The notes: a model not told the origin generated them from the sequence alone. DNA of 64,000 bases from Jeongeupia chitinilytica (GCF_014652315.1 NZ_BMYO01000007.1:124001-188000), one strand, 5' to 3'; positions 24,640 to 33,747 are shown, counted from the first letter of the stretch. Program-made: numbers and translations.

Positions 24640-25053
24640 ATGACCACGCTCACCCTGTATTACGACGGGCTCTGCCCGTTCTGTGCCGCCGAAATGCAGC
24701 GCTTGCATCGCTGGGACCGTGGCGGACAGCTCGGGTTTGTCGATATCTCGCAAGCGGGATTCGATCCGGCCGAGCTGGGTGTCGACATGGCGGCACTCGG
24801 TCGGGAGCTGCACGGGCGCGACGCCAATGGCCGGATGCTTGTCGGGATCGACACGATGCTGGCCGCCTACACCCTGGTCGGCCGCGGCTGGCTGGTGGCG
24901 CCGCTGCGGGTCGCCGTGTTCCGGCCGCATCTGGCGCGCTGGTACCGCCGGTTTGCCCGCAACCGCTATCGCATCTCGCGCTGGCTGGGCTACCGGCCGA
25001 TCACGCGTTGCGACGGCGACCGTTGCGAAATCGGCAATCCTTTTCTGCGCTGA
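24640..25053 (+). CDS. DUF393 thiol-disulfide oxidoreductase-like protein
   Basis: A 137-residue protein of the DCC/YuxK family. It opens with LYYDGLCPFCAAEM; the CPFC dithiol (near residues 13-16) sits where thioredoxin-fold proteins have their active site. The C-terminal half carries many aromatic and basic residues and a C-x4-C pair (RCDGDRCEI). ATG 24640 follows GGAG at 24629-24632. First gene of an operon with a four-helix membrane protein and a TIGR01777 oxidoreductase. Confidence 0.88.
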   Translation: MTTLTLYYDGLCPFCAAEMQRLHRWDRGGQLGFVDISQAGFDPAELGVDMAALGRELHGRDANGRMLVGIDTMLAAYTLVGRGWLVAPLRVAVFRPHLARWYRRFARNRYRISRWLGYRPITRCDGDRCEIGNPFLR

Positions 25054-25072
25054 CCCAAGACCGGAGGCCGTG

Positions 25073-25516
25073 ATGCAAACGAGAGTCTGGCTGGTCCGCT
25101 GGCTGTATGGCGCGGCCTTGGCACATCTGGTGGTCGGGCTGGCGTTGCCGTGGGTGGCCGATGCCGCGCTGCTCGACGGTTATCACCGCAGCATCGAGCC
25201 GGCGTTCCGGGGCGGCACGACGCCGGACGGGGCGCGGGCGTTGCAGGTGTGGTGGATGTCGCTGTTCGGCCCGACGATCCAGGGGCTGGCGCTGTGGATG
25301 TGGGCGCTGGTCCGCATCGGTGACGTGCAGCGCAGCGTCACCGCATGGGGCTGGCTGATTGCCGGGCTACTGCTGTGGGCGCCACAGGACATGCTGGTTT
25401 CCCTGCGCGCCGGTGCGTGGATCCACGTCTGGGTCGACGTGCTGGCGCTGGCCACGATGCTGCCGCCGTTGTGCTGGCTGTGGTGGCGTGACCGGAGCGT
25501 ATCCGACGATTCATGA
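25073..25516 (+). CDS. Small polytopic membrane protein
   Basis: A 147-residue protein with four predicted membrane helices (about residues 11-30, 60-82, 93-112, 117-138), many Trp residues, and short loops. I do not recognise a named family. CCGGAGG at 25061-25067 precedes ATG 25073 (GTG 25070 is a close alternative). It lies between the DUF393 gene (19 bases upstream) and the TIGR01777 gene (16 bases downstream), so it is part of the same operon. Confidence 0.85.
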   Translation: MQTRVWLVRWLYGAALAHLVVGLALPWVADAALLDGYHRSIEPAFRGGTTPDGARALQVWWMSLFGPTIQGLALWMWALVRIGDVQRSVTAWGWLIAGLLLWAPQDMLVSLRAGAWIHVWVDVLALATMLPPLCWLWWRDRSVSDDS

Positions 25517-25532
25517 CGATGAGGAGAGGGCG

Positions 25533-26969
25533 ATGTCAGAACCACTGCAATGGGTACTCAATCTGTTGATCGCGCAAGGCCTGATGGGCGCCTTCGATAC
25601 CGTTTACCACCATGAGCTGACCGTGCGGCTGCCCGCGCAGCGCAGTGCCCGGCTGGAGCTGGCGATCCATGCCGTACGTGCCGTGCTGTACGGGCTGCTG
25701 TTCGCCGGTGTCGCGCATTTTGCATTCCAGGGCTTCTGGGCGCTGGCCGTGGCGGCACTGATCGCCGTCGAGGTCGGACTGACCTTGTGGGATTTCGTCG
25801 TCGAGGATGGCAGCCGCAAGCTGCCGGCGAGCGAACGGGTGCTGCACACGCTGCTGGCGATCAACGGCGGTGCCGTGTTCGGGCTTTACGCGGTGCAACT
25901 GGTTCAGTGGGGGGCGCTGCCGACGGCGCTGGTGGCCACCGATTCGGGCTGGCGCGGCACCGTGCTGGCGCTGTTTGCGCTTGGCGTGGCCCTGTCGGGA
26001 CTGCGTGACGGCAGGGCGGCGTTCAGGCTGTCCCGTGCCCTGCCAGTACCCAATCCGTTTGCCGCGCTGTCGCACCGGCGCGTGCTCGTGACCGGCGGCA
26101 CCGGCTTCATCGGCACGGCGCTGGTACGGCAACTGCTCGACGCCGGCCATGCCGTGACCCTGCTGGCGCGTGATCCGCTGCGGGCGGCCTACCTGTTCGA
26201 TGGCCGGGCGCGCTGCGTGCGCTCGCTGGATGCACTGGCCGATGACGAGGCGTTCGACGCCGTGGTCAATCTGGCCGGTGCGCCGGTGATCGGGCCGCGC
26301 TGGAATCCGCGCCGCAAGGCGCAGCTGCTTGCCAGCCGGATCGGTACTACGCAAGCCCTGCTGGGCTGGCTGCAAAGGGCGGAAACACGCCCCGGCGTCT
26401 GGGTGCAGGCATCGGCGATCGGCTATTACGGCGTGCGGCCGGCCGACGAGACGCTGGCCGAGGATGCTGCACCGGGGCAGGGTTTCATGGTCGAGCTGTG
26501 CCGGCGCTGGGAAGATGCCGCGCGTACGGCGACCACGTACGGTGTGCGGCAGGTCGTGCTGCGTCTGGGGCTGGTGTTCGGTGACGGTGGGTCCTTGCCG
26601 GCGCTGCTGCTGCCGATCCGTCTGGGTGTTGGCGGCAGGCTGGGTAGCGGCCGGCAGGTGATGAGCTGGATCCATCGCGACGACGTGCTGGCGCTGATCG
26701 CCAACGCACTCGCTGAACAGACGATGGCGGGGGTCTACAACGCCGTCGCGCCCGAGCCGGTTGCACAGGCGACGTTCGCCACCTGCGCAGGGCGCCAGCT
26801 GCACCGTCCGGTCTGGCTGGCCTTGCCGGCCGCGCCGATCCGCTGGCTGGCAGGCGAAATGGCGCAGCTGTTCGTCGGTGGCCAGCGGGTGGTTCCGGCT
26901 CGCCTGCTGGCGCACGGCTTCCGATTCCGCCACCCGGATCTGGCCGGTGCCCTGCGCAGTCTCGTCTGA
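25533..26969 (+). CDS. TIGR01777-family oxidoreductase with N-terminal membrane domain
   Basis: A 478-residue fusion. Residues 1-170 contain four or five hydrophobic segments and form a membrane domain. From about residue 183 an extended short-chain dehydrogenase domain begins with VLVTGGTGFIGTALV, continues with VVNLAGAPVIGPRW, QASAIGYYG (active-site Tyr) and a TIGR01777-type C-terminus (SWIHRDDV, ARLLAHGFRFRHPD). TIGR01777 proteins (YfcH and others) are NAD(P)-binding with unknown substrates. GAGGAGAGG precedes ATG 25533. Its TGA abuts the stop of the convergent DUF2164 gene. Confidence 0.9.
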   Translation: MSEPLQWVLNLLIAQGLMGAFDTVYHHELTVRLPAQRSARLELAIHAVRAVLYGLLFAGVAHFAFQGFWALAVAALIAVEVGLTLWDFVVEDGSRKLPASERVLHTLLAINGGAVFGLYAVQLVQWGALPTALVATDSGWRGTVLALFALGVALSGLRDGRAAFRLSRALPVPNPFAALSHRRVLVTGGTGFIGTALVRQLLDAGHAVTLLARDPLRAAYLFDGRARCVRSLDALADDEAFDAVVNLAGAPVIGPRWNPRRKAQLLASRIGTTQALLGWLQRAETRPGVWVQASAIGYYGVRPADETLAEDAAPGQGFMVELCRRWEDAARTATTYGVRQVVLRLGLVFGDGGSLPALLLPIRLGVGGRLGSGRQVMSWIHRDDVLALIANALAEQTMAGVYNAVAPEPVAQATFATCAGRQLHRPVWLALPAAPIRWLAGEMAQLFVGGQRVVPARLLAHGFRFRHPDLAGALRSLV

Positions 26970-27227
26970 CTAGCGACGTGGCGGGGCTTTCTCCAGCTCC
27001 GCAATCGCGTCGGTCAGCGTGTCGACGCGCTTGGCGATCGCGGCCTGCGCGTCGAGCAGGCCGCGGTTGTAGCACTGCGTGCCGATTTCATTGATGGCGA
27101 AGTCGAGCAGGAACTCGGCATCGAAACCGCCGAGTTCCAGACCGATCTCGCGATCGCACCAAGTGCGCAGGCGGGCGGCCAGTTCGGCGCGCTCGGCCGG
27201 CTCGAAGCGGATCAGCGCCTCGCTCAT
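26970..27227 (-). CDS. DUF2164 family protein
   Basis: An 85-residue protein with ELGGFDAEFLLDFAINEIG and CYNRGLLDAQAAIAKR, the conserved core of DUF2164, whose function is unknown. The ATG overlaps the stop of the patatin gene by ATGA. Last gene of a trmO-patatin-DUF2164 operon; its stop codon directly abuts that of the SDR gene on the other strand. Confidence 0.88.
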   Translation of the reverse strand: MSEALIRFEPAERAELAARLRTWCDREIGLELGGFDAEFLLDFAINEIGTQCYNRGLLDAQAAIAKRVDTLTDAIAELEKAPPRR

Positions 27228-28144
27228 CGTTTGGCCATCCGTGCGGCGATCAGCGCCTGCTGCTTCTCGGCGATCTTCTGCTTGATCTGCGGAACGGCCG
27301 CCAGCGCAGCTTTTTCGCCCTCGAGGATGGCCTGATTCTTCTGGTCGAAATCGGTCGGACCGATCTTGCCGACCTTGGGCCGGATCACCACGTCGGCACG
27401 GGTCAGTTCCTGCTCGCCGAGCTTCTGGCCCATGATCACGACCGCCTGATTGACCGTGCCGATCAGCCCGCTCGGGGCCTTGTTGCCGGCCTTGGTCGAA
27501 ATGTCGACGGCGATGACGATGTCGGCGCCCAGCTCGCGCGCCGCGTCGACCGGCACCGGGCTGACCACGCCGCCGTCGACGTAGCGCTTGCCGGCGATCA
27601 GCGCCGGCTCGAATACGCCGGGAATGCTGCTCGAGGCGCGGATGGCCTGACCGGCGTTGCCGCGGACGAATACGGTGCGCTTGCCGGTATCCAGTTCGGT
27701 CGCGACCGCGCCGAAGGGCTTGGTGAATTTGTCGATCGGCCGGTTGCCGACCAGCTGGTTGACGAAGTCCTGCAGCTTCTGGCCTTTGACGATGCCGCCG
27801 TTCAACAGGCTGACGTCGCGAATCGCAGCCTCGTCGAGACCAAAGGCCTTTTCCTGCAAGGCGAATGCGTCCAGCCCGCTGGCGTACAAGCCGCCGACGA
27901 CGCTACCGGCGCTGGTGCCGGCAACGGTATCGATTTTGATGCCGTTGGCTTCGAGCATCTTGATCACGCCGATGTGCGCGAAGCCCTTGGCCGCGCCGCC
28001 GCCGAGCGCCAAGCCGACACGGACCTTGGGCGGCGGCTCCGGCGTGACAGGAGGTGCAGGGGGCGTAGTGGTGCAGCCGGCGAGCAGCGCCAGCGTCAGG
28101 AACGCGCCGAACAGCGGACGCGAGAGGCGGGAAAGTCGGTTCAT
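27224..28144 (-). CDS. Patatin-like phospholipase lipoprotein
   Basis: A 306-residue serine hydrolase-like protein. The N-terminus is a lipoprotein signal with the lipobox LLAGC (Cys at about residue 23). The oxyanion glycines are in GLALGGGAAKGFAHIGV, the nucleophile in GTSAGS and the dyad aspartate in DGGVVSPVPV, as in bacterial RssA-like patatins. It should act on phospholipids at the envelope. The ATG overlaps the trmO stop. Confidence 0.92.
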   Translation of the reverse strand: MNRLSRLSRPLFGAFLTLALLAGCTTTPPAPPVTPEPPPKVRVGLALGGGAAKGFAHIGVIKMLEANGIKIDTVAGTSAGSVVGGLYASGLDAFALQEKAFGLDEAAIRDVSLLNGGIVKGQKLQDFVNQLVGNRPIDKFTKPFGAVATELDTGKRTVFVRGNAGQAIRASSSIPGVFEPALIAGKRYVDGGVVSPVPVDAARELGADIVIAVDISTKAGNKAPSGLIGTVNQAVVIMGQKLGEQELTRADVVIRPKVGKIGPTDFDQKNQAILEGEKAALAAVPQIKQKIAEKQQALIAARMAKR

Positions 28145-28839
28145 GCCGGGTCCAGGGAGTCCACAAAGGCGCAGCCGTCGGCCACGCGGAATTTCACATC
28201 GAAACGGTACAGCCGCACACCGTAGACGCGGGCGGGGTCGCCGGCGTAGGCCGGGCGCGGATCCTGCGCCAGCACTTCGGTGATCAGTGCGGCCAGTTCC
28301 GGATGATGCCTTGCCTGCCGCTCGATCGCCTGCCGTGCAGCGGTGGAAAAATTCACCGTCAGCCGTGGCGGAGCGCTGCTGGCAAAGCCGCCGACGGCAT
28401 CGGGCAGGCTTTCGACGTAGGGGATATAGGGCTTGATGTCGACGATGGGGGTGCCGTCGACGAGGTCGACGCCCCGAAAGTGCAATACCACGCCGTCGGT
28501 GGTGTCGACGCCGGCCAGCTCGACCAGCGACAGCCCGAGCGAGTTGGGCCGGAACGGGCTGCGGCTGGCGAAGACGCCGACGCGGGCATTGCCGCCGAGG
28601 CGCGGCGGTCTCACCGTCGGCTGCCATTGGCCACCGGTCTGGTGGAACACGAAGGTCAGCCAGACGTGCGAGAACGCATCGAGTCCGCGCACCGCTTCGG
28701 GCCGGTCGTAAGGCGGAAGCAGCCTGAGCGTGCCGGTGGCGTGCGGCGCCAGCGAAGGCTGGCGCGGGATGCCGAATTTGTCCGGAAACGGCGTTGCCAG
28801 ATGGCCCAGCGGCGAGAGCGAAAAGGAGTCGGTATTCAC
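28141..28839 (-). CDS. trmO: tRNA (N6-threonylcarbamoyladenosine(37)-N6)-methyltransferase TrmO
   Basis: A 232-residue protein of the TrmO/UPF0066 (VirR-like) family, which uses SAM to methylate t6A37. Diagnostic segments are FGIPRQPSLAP, HVWLTFVFH, GVFASRSPFRPNSLGLS and VDIKPYIPYV. I chose GTG 28839 because it places the conserved N-terminus at the usual position; ATG 28893 is possible, and neither has a clear Shine-Dalgarno. It is interesting to find it in the same window as tsaE, which makes its t6A substrate. Confidence 0.9.
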   Translation of the reverse strand: MNTDSFSLSPLGHLATPFPDKFGIPRQPSLAPHATGTLRLLPPYDRPEAVRGLDAFSHVWLTFVFHQTGGQWQPTVRPPRLGGNARVGVFASRSPFRPNSLGLSLVELAGVDTTDGVVLHFRGVDLVDGTPIVDIKPYIPYVESLPDAVGGFASSAPPRLTVNFSTAARQAIERQARHHPELAALITEVLAQDPRPAYAGDPARVYGVRLYRFDVKFRVADGCAFVDSLDPA

Positions 28840-28980
28840 CGGCGCGATTGTGCCTCGCTTCGGCGCCGCTTTCCAAGTGATGCGGCACACCAACGCTTCG
28901 GTGCCGCGAAGCGGGAACGCGGAAGGGCGCAGCGGGGCCGATGTTATATTTGGCGGTCGCCATCCCCTCGACCCGACGAC

Positions 28981-31900
28981 GTGATCCGACTGCCTGCCGC
29001 CCTGCGTTTCGTACCACGCCCGCTCGTGCTGGCGCTGACCGTCCTGACGGTCGGCCTGTGCCTGTCCTGGCTGGTCTCGCAGTTGCTGGTGCGGATCGAA
29101 TCACGGGCGCTCGAGGGGCGTTTCCGGATGGAAGCACAGGGCGTCGTCGGCCAGCTGGGGCGCGGTGTGGCGCACGACATCGGCGCGCTGCATTCGATCG
29201 CGCGCTTCATGGCGCTGTCGCCCGAGGCGTCGGCGAGTGACTTCGGCCTGTTCGTCGAACCCTATCTGGATACCTTTGGCGGCCTAGCCTGGGTCCGGCC
29301 GGGCAACGACGGATCGCAGCGCGTCCACTACGCCGAACCGGGCGGCTCGCACGGCGGCTTCGTCGGTGCCGAGCTGGGCAGGGACCCGACGCGTGGGCCG
29401 GTGCTGCGGCGCGCGCAGGAACGGCGCGGCATCGCCACCTCGCCGGTGATGCCGCTGCGCGGCGATTACCTCGGCGAACAGGGGTACGCAATTGCGATCG
29501 CCGTGTTCCGGCCCGGGCAGAACGTGCCGCTCGGCTTTGTCTGGGGCACCTACCGGCTCAAGCTGCTGCAGGCGCAGCTGGACCGGCTGGCACAGGAGCG
29601 CGGGATCGTGCTCGCGCTCGAGGACGAGAGCGGCCGGACCATAGTCGGCAGCGGCGACCCCGCCGCCGCGGCACCGCTGCCTGCGTACTTTCAGCCGCTG
29701 CTGATCGGTGACCGGGCGCTGACCTTGCGGGTGACCGCCGCCGGCGGATTCTCCCGCAAGGACAACTGGATCGATGCCGCAACGGTCTGGGTGCCGGGCA
29801 CGATGATTCCGCTGCTGGTGGCGCTGCTGGTCTTCGTGCTCGCCAATCGCCAGCGCTATGCCGAAGCACTGGCCGTGTCGCGGGCGCGCGAACTCCGGCA
29901 GAGCGAACAACGGCTGCGGCGGATTTTCCACGCCATCGACGACGCGCTGTTTCTGGTCGATGCGCGCTGGTCGGTACGCAAGGCCAACCAGTCGGCCGAA
30001 ACGCTGCTGACCGAGTGGCGCATCGACGACGGGCACGAGGTCGGGGCGTTTACCGCCGTGGCCACACAGGCCGGGTTCGACGCCGAAGTGGCCGGGCTGC
30101 TGACCGGCGGCGAGCCCTTCCTGCTCGATCGGGTGATCGGCGGCCACAGCTACGCGATCTCGGGCGTACGCGTGGCGCGTGCCGGTGCCAGCGTCGACGA
30201 CGTGCTGATCCGCATTTCCGACCTGTCGGAACAGCGGCGTACGCTGCTCGAGCTGCAGGAAACCCGGGCTTATCTGGGCAACGTGCTCGATGCCGCATCG
30301 CGGGTGTCGATCATTGCCACCGACCTGCACGGGCAGATCGAACTCTTCAATCGCGGCGCCGAATACCTGCTCGGCTATCGAGCCGACGAGGTTGCCGGCG
30401 TCGCATCGATGCTGGAATTCCTCTCGGACCCCGAGATCGACGCGCGGGTGCAGGAGCTGGGTGACGAACTGGGGCATGCGGTCGGCCGTTTCGAGGCGCT
30501 GACCCTCGTGGCCGAACGCAGCGGTATGGATGCACGCGTCTGGACGCACCGGACCCGCAGTGGCGAGCTGCGTCAGGTCGAGCTGACCGTGACGCGCATC
30601 GTCGGTGCGCAGGGCCGCCGCGTCGGCTACCTGTGCATCGGCGTCGACATCACCGAACGGCTGGCGGCCGAGGCGGCGCTGCTTCGTCGCGACCGGTTGT
30701 TGTCCAAGCTGTCCGAGCGCGTGCCGGGGCTGATCTACCAGTTCCAGCGCTTCCCCGACGGCCGCTCGTGCTTCCCGTATGCCAGCGACGGCATCCAGGC
30801 AATCTACGGTGTCAGCCCCGAGGAGGCTGCCGAGGATGCCCGCGTCGTGCTCGAACGCATCGTTGCCGACGACATGCCGATGCTGATCGAGTCGATCGAA
30901 CAGTCGCAGGCACAGCTCAGTCTGTGGCGTTGCGACTACCGCGTCGACCTGCCGCAGCGCGGTGTGCGCTGGCTGCGCGGCGAGTCGTCGCCCGAGCGAC
31001 AGGAAGACGGCAGCACGATCTGGTACGGCTTCATTTCCGACATCACCGAACAGAAGAAGGCCAGCGACCAGATCGCGCTGCTGGCCAGCGTGATCGAGGC
31101 CAGTTCGCTCGCGGTGCTGATCGTCGATGCGCGCGAACCGGATCTGCCGCTGATCTTCGTCAACTCGGCGTTCGAACACATTACCGGCTACGCGCGCCAC
31201 GAGGTGATCGGCCGCAACTGCCGCTTCCTGCAGGGGCGCGACCGGCTGCAGCCCGAGATCGAGACGGTGCGCCGGCTGATCGCAGAGCAGCGTGCGGGTC
31301 GGGTCAGGCTGCGCAATTACCGCAAGGACGGTACGCCGTTCTGGAACTCGCTGTCGCTGACGCCGCTGACCGATGGCCTGGGTGTGCCGACGCATTTCAT
31401 CGGCGTGTGCGAGGACATTTCCGACCGGGTCGAGGCGCAGAACGCGCTGGCGGCGAGCGAGGAGAAGTTCCGCACCTTCTTCGAATCGTCGCCGGTCGGC
31501 ATGGCGCTGATCCGACACAGCGACGGCCACTTCGTCGACGCCAATACCGCGTTCTGCAATCTGCTCGGCTACGGCGTCGACGAGTTGCGCGCACAATCGC
31601 TCGCCGCGATCACGCCCGTCGAGTTCGCGCAACAGGACCGCGAGCTGGTGTACGAGCTGTATCGCCACCAGCGCTACGGCCCGTACGAAAAGGAATACCT
31701 GCACCGCGGCGGCCACCGCGTGCCGGTGCTGATCAACGGCTTCCTGATGCCGAGCAAGGAAGGGCAGGGGCTGGCGTGGTGCATTGCCGAGGACATCTCC
31801 GAACAGAAACGCCTGCAGCGCGAACTCGAGCAGATGTCGATCACCGATCCGCTGACCCAGCTCTACAACCGCCGCTATTTCAATCTGGCGATCGAGCGCG

Positions 31901-32313
31901 AGGTTGGCCGGGTCAACCGCAGCGGTGCGCCGCTGTCGCTGCTGATGTTCGACATCGACCATTTCAAGCGCATCAACGACCAGTTCGGTCACGATGTCGG
32001 CGACAAGGTGTTGCAGCATCTGGCGCAGCTGGTACGCCAGCGCGTGCGCAATTCGGACATCTTCTGCCGTCTGGGCGGCGAGGAGTTCCTGCTCGTCTGT
32101 CCCGATACCGACTTCGCCGCCGCCGAACAGCTGGCGCAGATGCTGCTCACCGCCTTGCGTGACGAGCCGTTCGAGATCGTCGGCCGGGTGACCGCCAGCA
32201 TCGGCGTCACCCAGTACCAGCCGTTCGAGCGCATCGACGCGGCGCTCAAGCGTGTCGACAACCTCGTCTACGCGGCCAAGGACATGGGCCGCGACCGGAT
32301 CGCGACCGCCTGA
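28981..32313 (+). CDS. CHASE - multi-PAS (one LOV-like) - GGDEF diguanylate cyclase
   Basis: An 1110-residue membrane sensor starting at GTG 28981. Order: TM1 (about 13-36), a periplasmic CHASE domain (about 45-260), TM2 (about 268-292), five PAS-type domains (starting near 304, 429, 565, 696 and 820), then GGDEF (about 945-1110). The active site is GGEEF with an RNSD I-site five residues before it, so an active, product-inhibited c-di-GMP synthase is predicted. The fourth PAS has the LOV signature GRNCRFLQG (photoactive-type Cys747), plus Asn779 and Asn789 in NYRKDGTPFWN; the usual flavin-contacting Gln is replaced by Cys810. No EAL domain. It is monocistronic between a short gap and a terminator. 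Confidence 0.93.
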   Translation: MIRLPAALRFVPRPLVLALTVLTVGLCLSWLVSQLLVRIESRALEGRFRMEAQGVVGQLGRGVAHDIGALHSIARFMALSPEASASDFGLFVEPYLDTFGGLAWVRPGNDGSQRVHYAEPGGSHGGFVGAELGRDPTRGPVLRRAQERRGIATSPVMPLRGDYLGEQGYAIAIAVFRPGQNVPLGFVWGTYRLKLLQAQLDRLAQERGIVLALEDESGRTIVGSGDPAAAAPLPAYFQPLLIGDRALTLRVTAAGGFSRKDNWIDAATVWVPGTMIPLLVALLVFVLANRQRYAEALAVSRARELRQSEQRLRRIFHAIDDALFLVDARWSVRKANQSAETLLTEWRIDDGHEVGAFTAVATQAGFDAEVAGLLTGGEPFLLDRVIGGHSYAISGVRVARAGASVDDVLIRISDLSEQRRTLLELQETRAYLGNVLDAASRVSIIATDLHGQIELFNRGAEYLLGYRADEVAGVASMLEFLSDPEIDARVQELGDELGHAVGRFEALTLVAERSGMDARVWTHRTRSGELRQVELTVTRIVGAQGRRVGYLCIGVDITERLAAEAALLRRDRLLSKLSERVPGLIYQFQRFPDGRSCFPYASDGIQAIYGVSPEEAAEDARVVLERIVADDMPMLIESIEQSQAQLSLWRCDYRVDLPQRGVRWLRGESSPERQEDGSTIWYGFISDITEQKKASDQIALLASVIEASSLAVLIVDAREPDLPLIFVNSAFEHITGYARHEVIGRNCRFLQGRDRLQPEIETVRRLIAEQRAGRVRLRNYRKDGTPFWNSLSLTPLTDGLGVPTHFIGVCEDISDRVEAQNALAASEEKFRTFFESSPVGMALIRHSDGHFVDANTAFCNLLGYGVDELRAQSLAAITPVEFAQQDRELVYELYRHQRYGPYEKEYLHRGGHRVPVLINGFLMPSKEGQGLAWCIAEDISEQKRLQRELEQMSITDPLTQLYNRRYFNLAIEREVGRVNRSGAPLSLLMFDIDHFKRINDQFGHDVGDKVLQHLAQLVRQRVRNSDIFCRLGGEEFLLVCPDTDFAAAEQLAQMLLTALRDEPFEIVGRVTASIGVTQYQPFERIDAALKRVDNLVYAAKDMGRDRIATA

Positions 32314-32339
32314 GTGGCCGGGGCATACCCGTCGCGCAG

Positions 32340-32367
32340 CAAAAAGGCCGGCAATGCCGGCCTTTTT
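32340..32367. terminator. Bidirectional terminator between the GGDEF gene and the SNF transporter
   Basis: AAAAAGGCCGGC and GCCGGCCTTTTT flank a minimal AAT loop. Both ends carry A or T runs, so it can stop transcription from both convergent genes. Confidence 0.88.
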
Positions 32368-32386
32368 CATCGGGTCGCGAGGCGAC

Positions 32387-33718
32387 TCAAAGATTGTGGT
32401 ACCAGATCACGCCGATGACGATCGGCGCCAGTACCGCGCACACCAGCCGGAACGCCGGCAGGACGGCGGCCGAACCTTCGGCGCTGAGCTCGTTGCGGAT
32501 CTTCGGCCAGATCGCCCAGCCGACGAACAGGGCAACGAAGAGGCCGCCGGCCGGCATCAGCATGTTCGACGCAACATAGTCCATCAGGTCGAACGGCCCC
32601 TTGCCGAAGAGCTGCACGTCGGCCAGCGGGCCGAACGACAGCGCGGCCGGAATGCCGACGACGAAGGAGGCGATGGCGACGGCGATGGTCGCGGTCTTGC
32701 GCGCCCAGCCGAATTCGTCGATCAGGAAGGACACGATCGGCTCGAGGATGGACACCGACGAGGTCAGCGCGGCAAACAGCAGCAGGAAGAAGAACGCGAT
32801 CGCGAAGAACTGGCCGGCCGGCATCTGCGCAAAGATCGCCGGCATGGTGATGAAGGTCAGCCCCGGGCCGGCCGCCGGATCGACGTGGAAGGCGAACACC
32901 GCCGGCAGCACCATCAGCCCGGCGAGCACGCAGGCCAGCGTCGCCAGCGAGCTGACCCACAGCGTGGCACCGACGAGCTTGGTGTCCTGCGGCAGGTAGG
33001 AGCCGTAGGCGATGATCATGCCGCCGCCGAGCGACAGCGAGAAGAACGCCAGGCCAAGCGCGTCGACGATCATGCTGGCGGTCAGCTTGGAGAAGTCCGG
33101 CGTGATGAAGTACTTCACGCCGTCCCAGGCGTCCGGCAGCGTCAGCGAACGGGCGATCAGGATCAGCATCAGCAGGAACAGCGCCGGCATCAGCACCTTG
33201 CTCATCCGCTCGATGCCTTTCTCGACGCCGCCCATGACCACGGCGACGGTGATGCCGAGGAAGGCTGCGGTATAGCCGAGTGCCTGGCCCGGATTGGCGA
33301 TGAAGCTGCCGAAGGCTGCCGACAGCGCCTTGGTGTCGCTGGTCAGGGCCTCGCCGGTGATCGAGCGGAAGATGTAGGCGATCGTCCAGCCGCCGACGAC
33401 GCAGTAGTACGAGAGGATGATGAAGATGCACAGCACCGACAGCCGGCCGGCCCACGGCCACAGGCCGCCCTTGAGGTCTCGGAAGGCGGTGGTGGCCGAT
33501 TTCTTCGCGGTGCGGCCGATCAGCATCTCGGCCAGCAGCAGCGCGATGCCGATGGTGAAGACGCAGACGAGGTAGGCGATCAGGAAGGCGCCACCGCCGT
33601 TCTTGCCGGCGACGTAGGGGAATTTCCAGATGGCGCCCAGGCCGACGGCGGAGCCCGAAGCGGCGAGGATGAAGCCCAGCTTGGAGCCCCAGTTTGCCCG
33701 GTTGGCAGTCTCAGACAT
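32387..33718 (-). CDS. Sodium-dependent transporter (NSS/SNF family)
   Basis: A 443-residue integral membrane protein with about 11-12 helices. The N-terminal NWGSKLGFILAASGSAVGLG and IWKFPYV carry the family's sodium and substrate site (helix 1 unwound region), and YYCVVGGW and FSLSLGGG follow. NSS members of this kind import amino acids such as tryptophan, tyrosine or alanine. I chose ATG 33718, preceded by GGAG at 7 bases; ATG 33730 overlaps that site. The leader carries nested inverted repeats. Confidence 0.93.
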   Translation of the reverse strand: MSETANRANWGSKLGFILAASGSAVGLGAIWKFPYVAGKNGGGAFLIAYLVCVFTIGIALLLAEMLIGRTAKKSATTAFRDLKGGLWPWAGRLSVLCIFIILSYYCVVGGWTIAYIFRSITGEALTSDTKALSAAFGSFIANPGQALGYTAAFLGITVAVVMGGVEKGIERMSKVLMPALFLLMLILIARSLTLPDAWDGVKYFITPDFSKLTASMIVDALGLAFFSLSLGGGMIIAYGSYLPQDTKLVGATLWVSSLATLACVLAGLMVLPAVFAFHVDPAAGPGLTFITMPAIFAQMPAGQFFAIAFFFLLLFAALTSSVSILEPIVSFLIDEFGWARKTATIAVAIASFVVGIPAALSFGPLADVQLFGKGPFDLMDYVASNMLMPAGGLFVALFVGWAIWPKIRNELSAEGSAAVLPAFRLVCAVLAPIVIGVIWYHNL

Positions 33719-33747
33719 CAAAATCTCCACAAAATCAACCGATTAGC

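Noticed and set aside
29284..32370. A 1028-residue open frame on the minus strand, and other long antisense frames (for example 14458-17259 and 1663-3264).
   Set aside because: They are shadows of real genes in a GC-rich genome: low-complexity Arg/His/Gln-rich translation, no family motifs, no ribosome-binding site, and a well-supported gene on the other strand.
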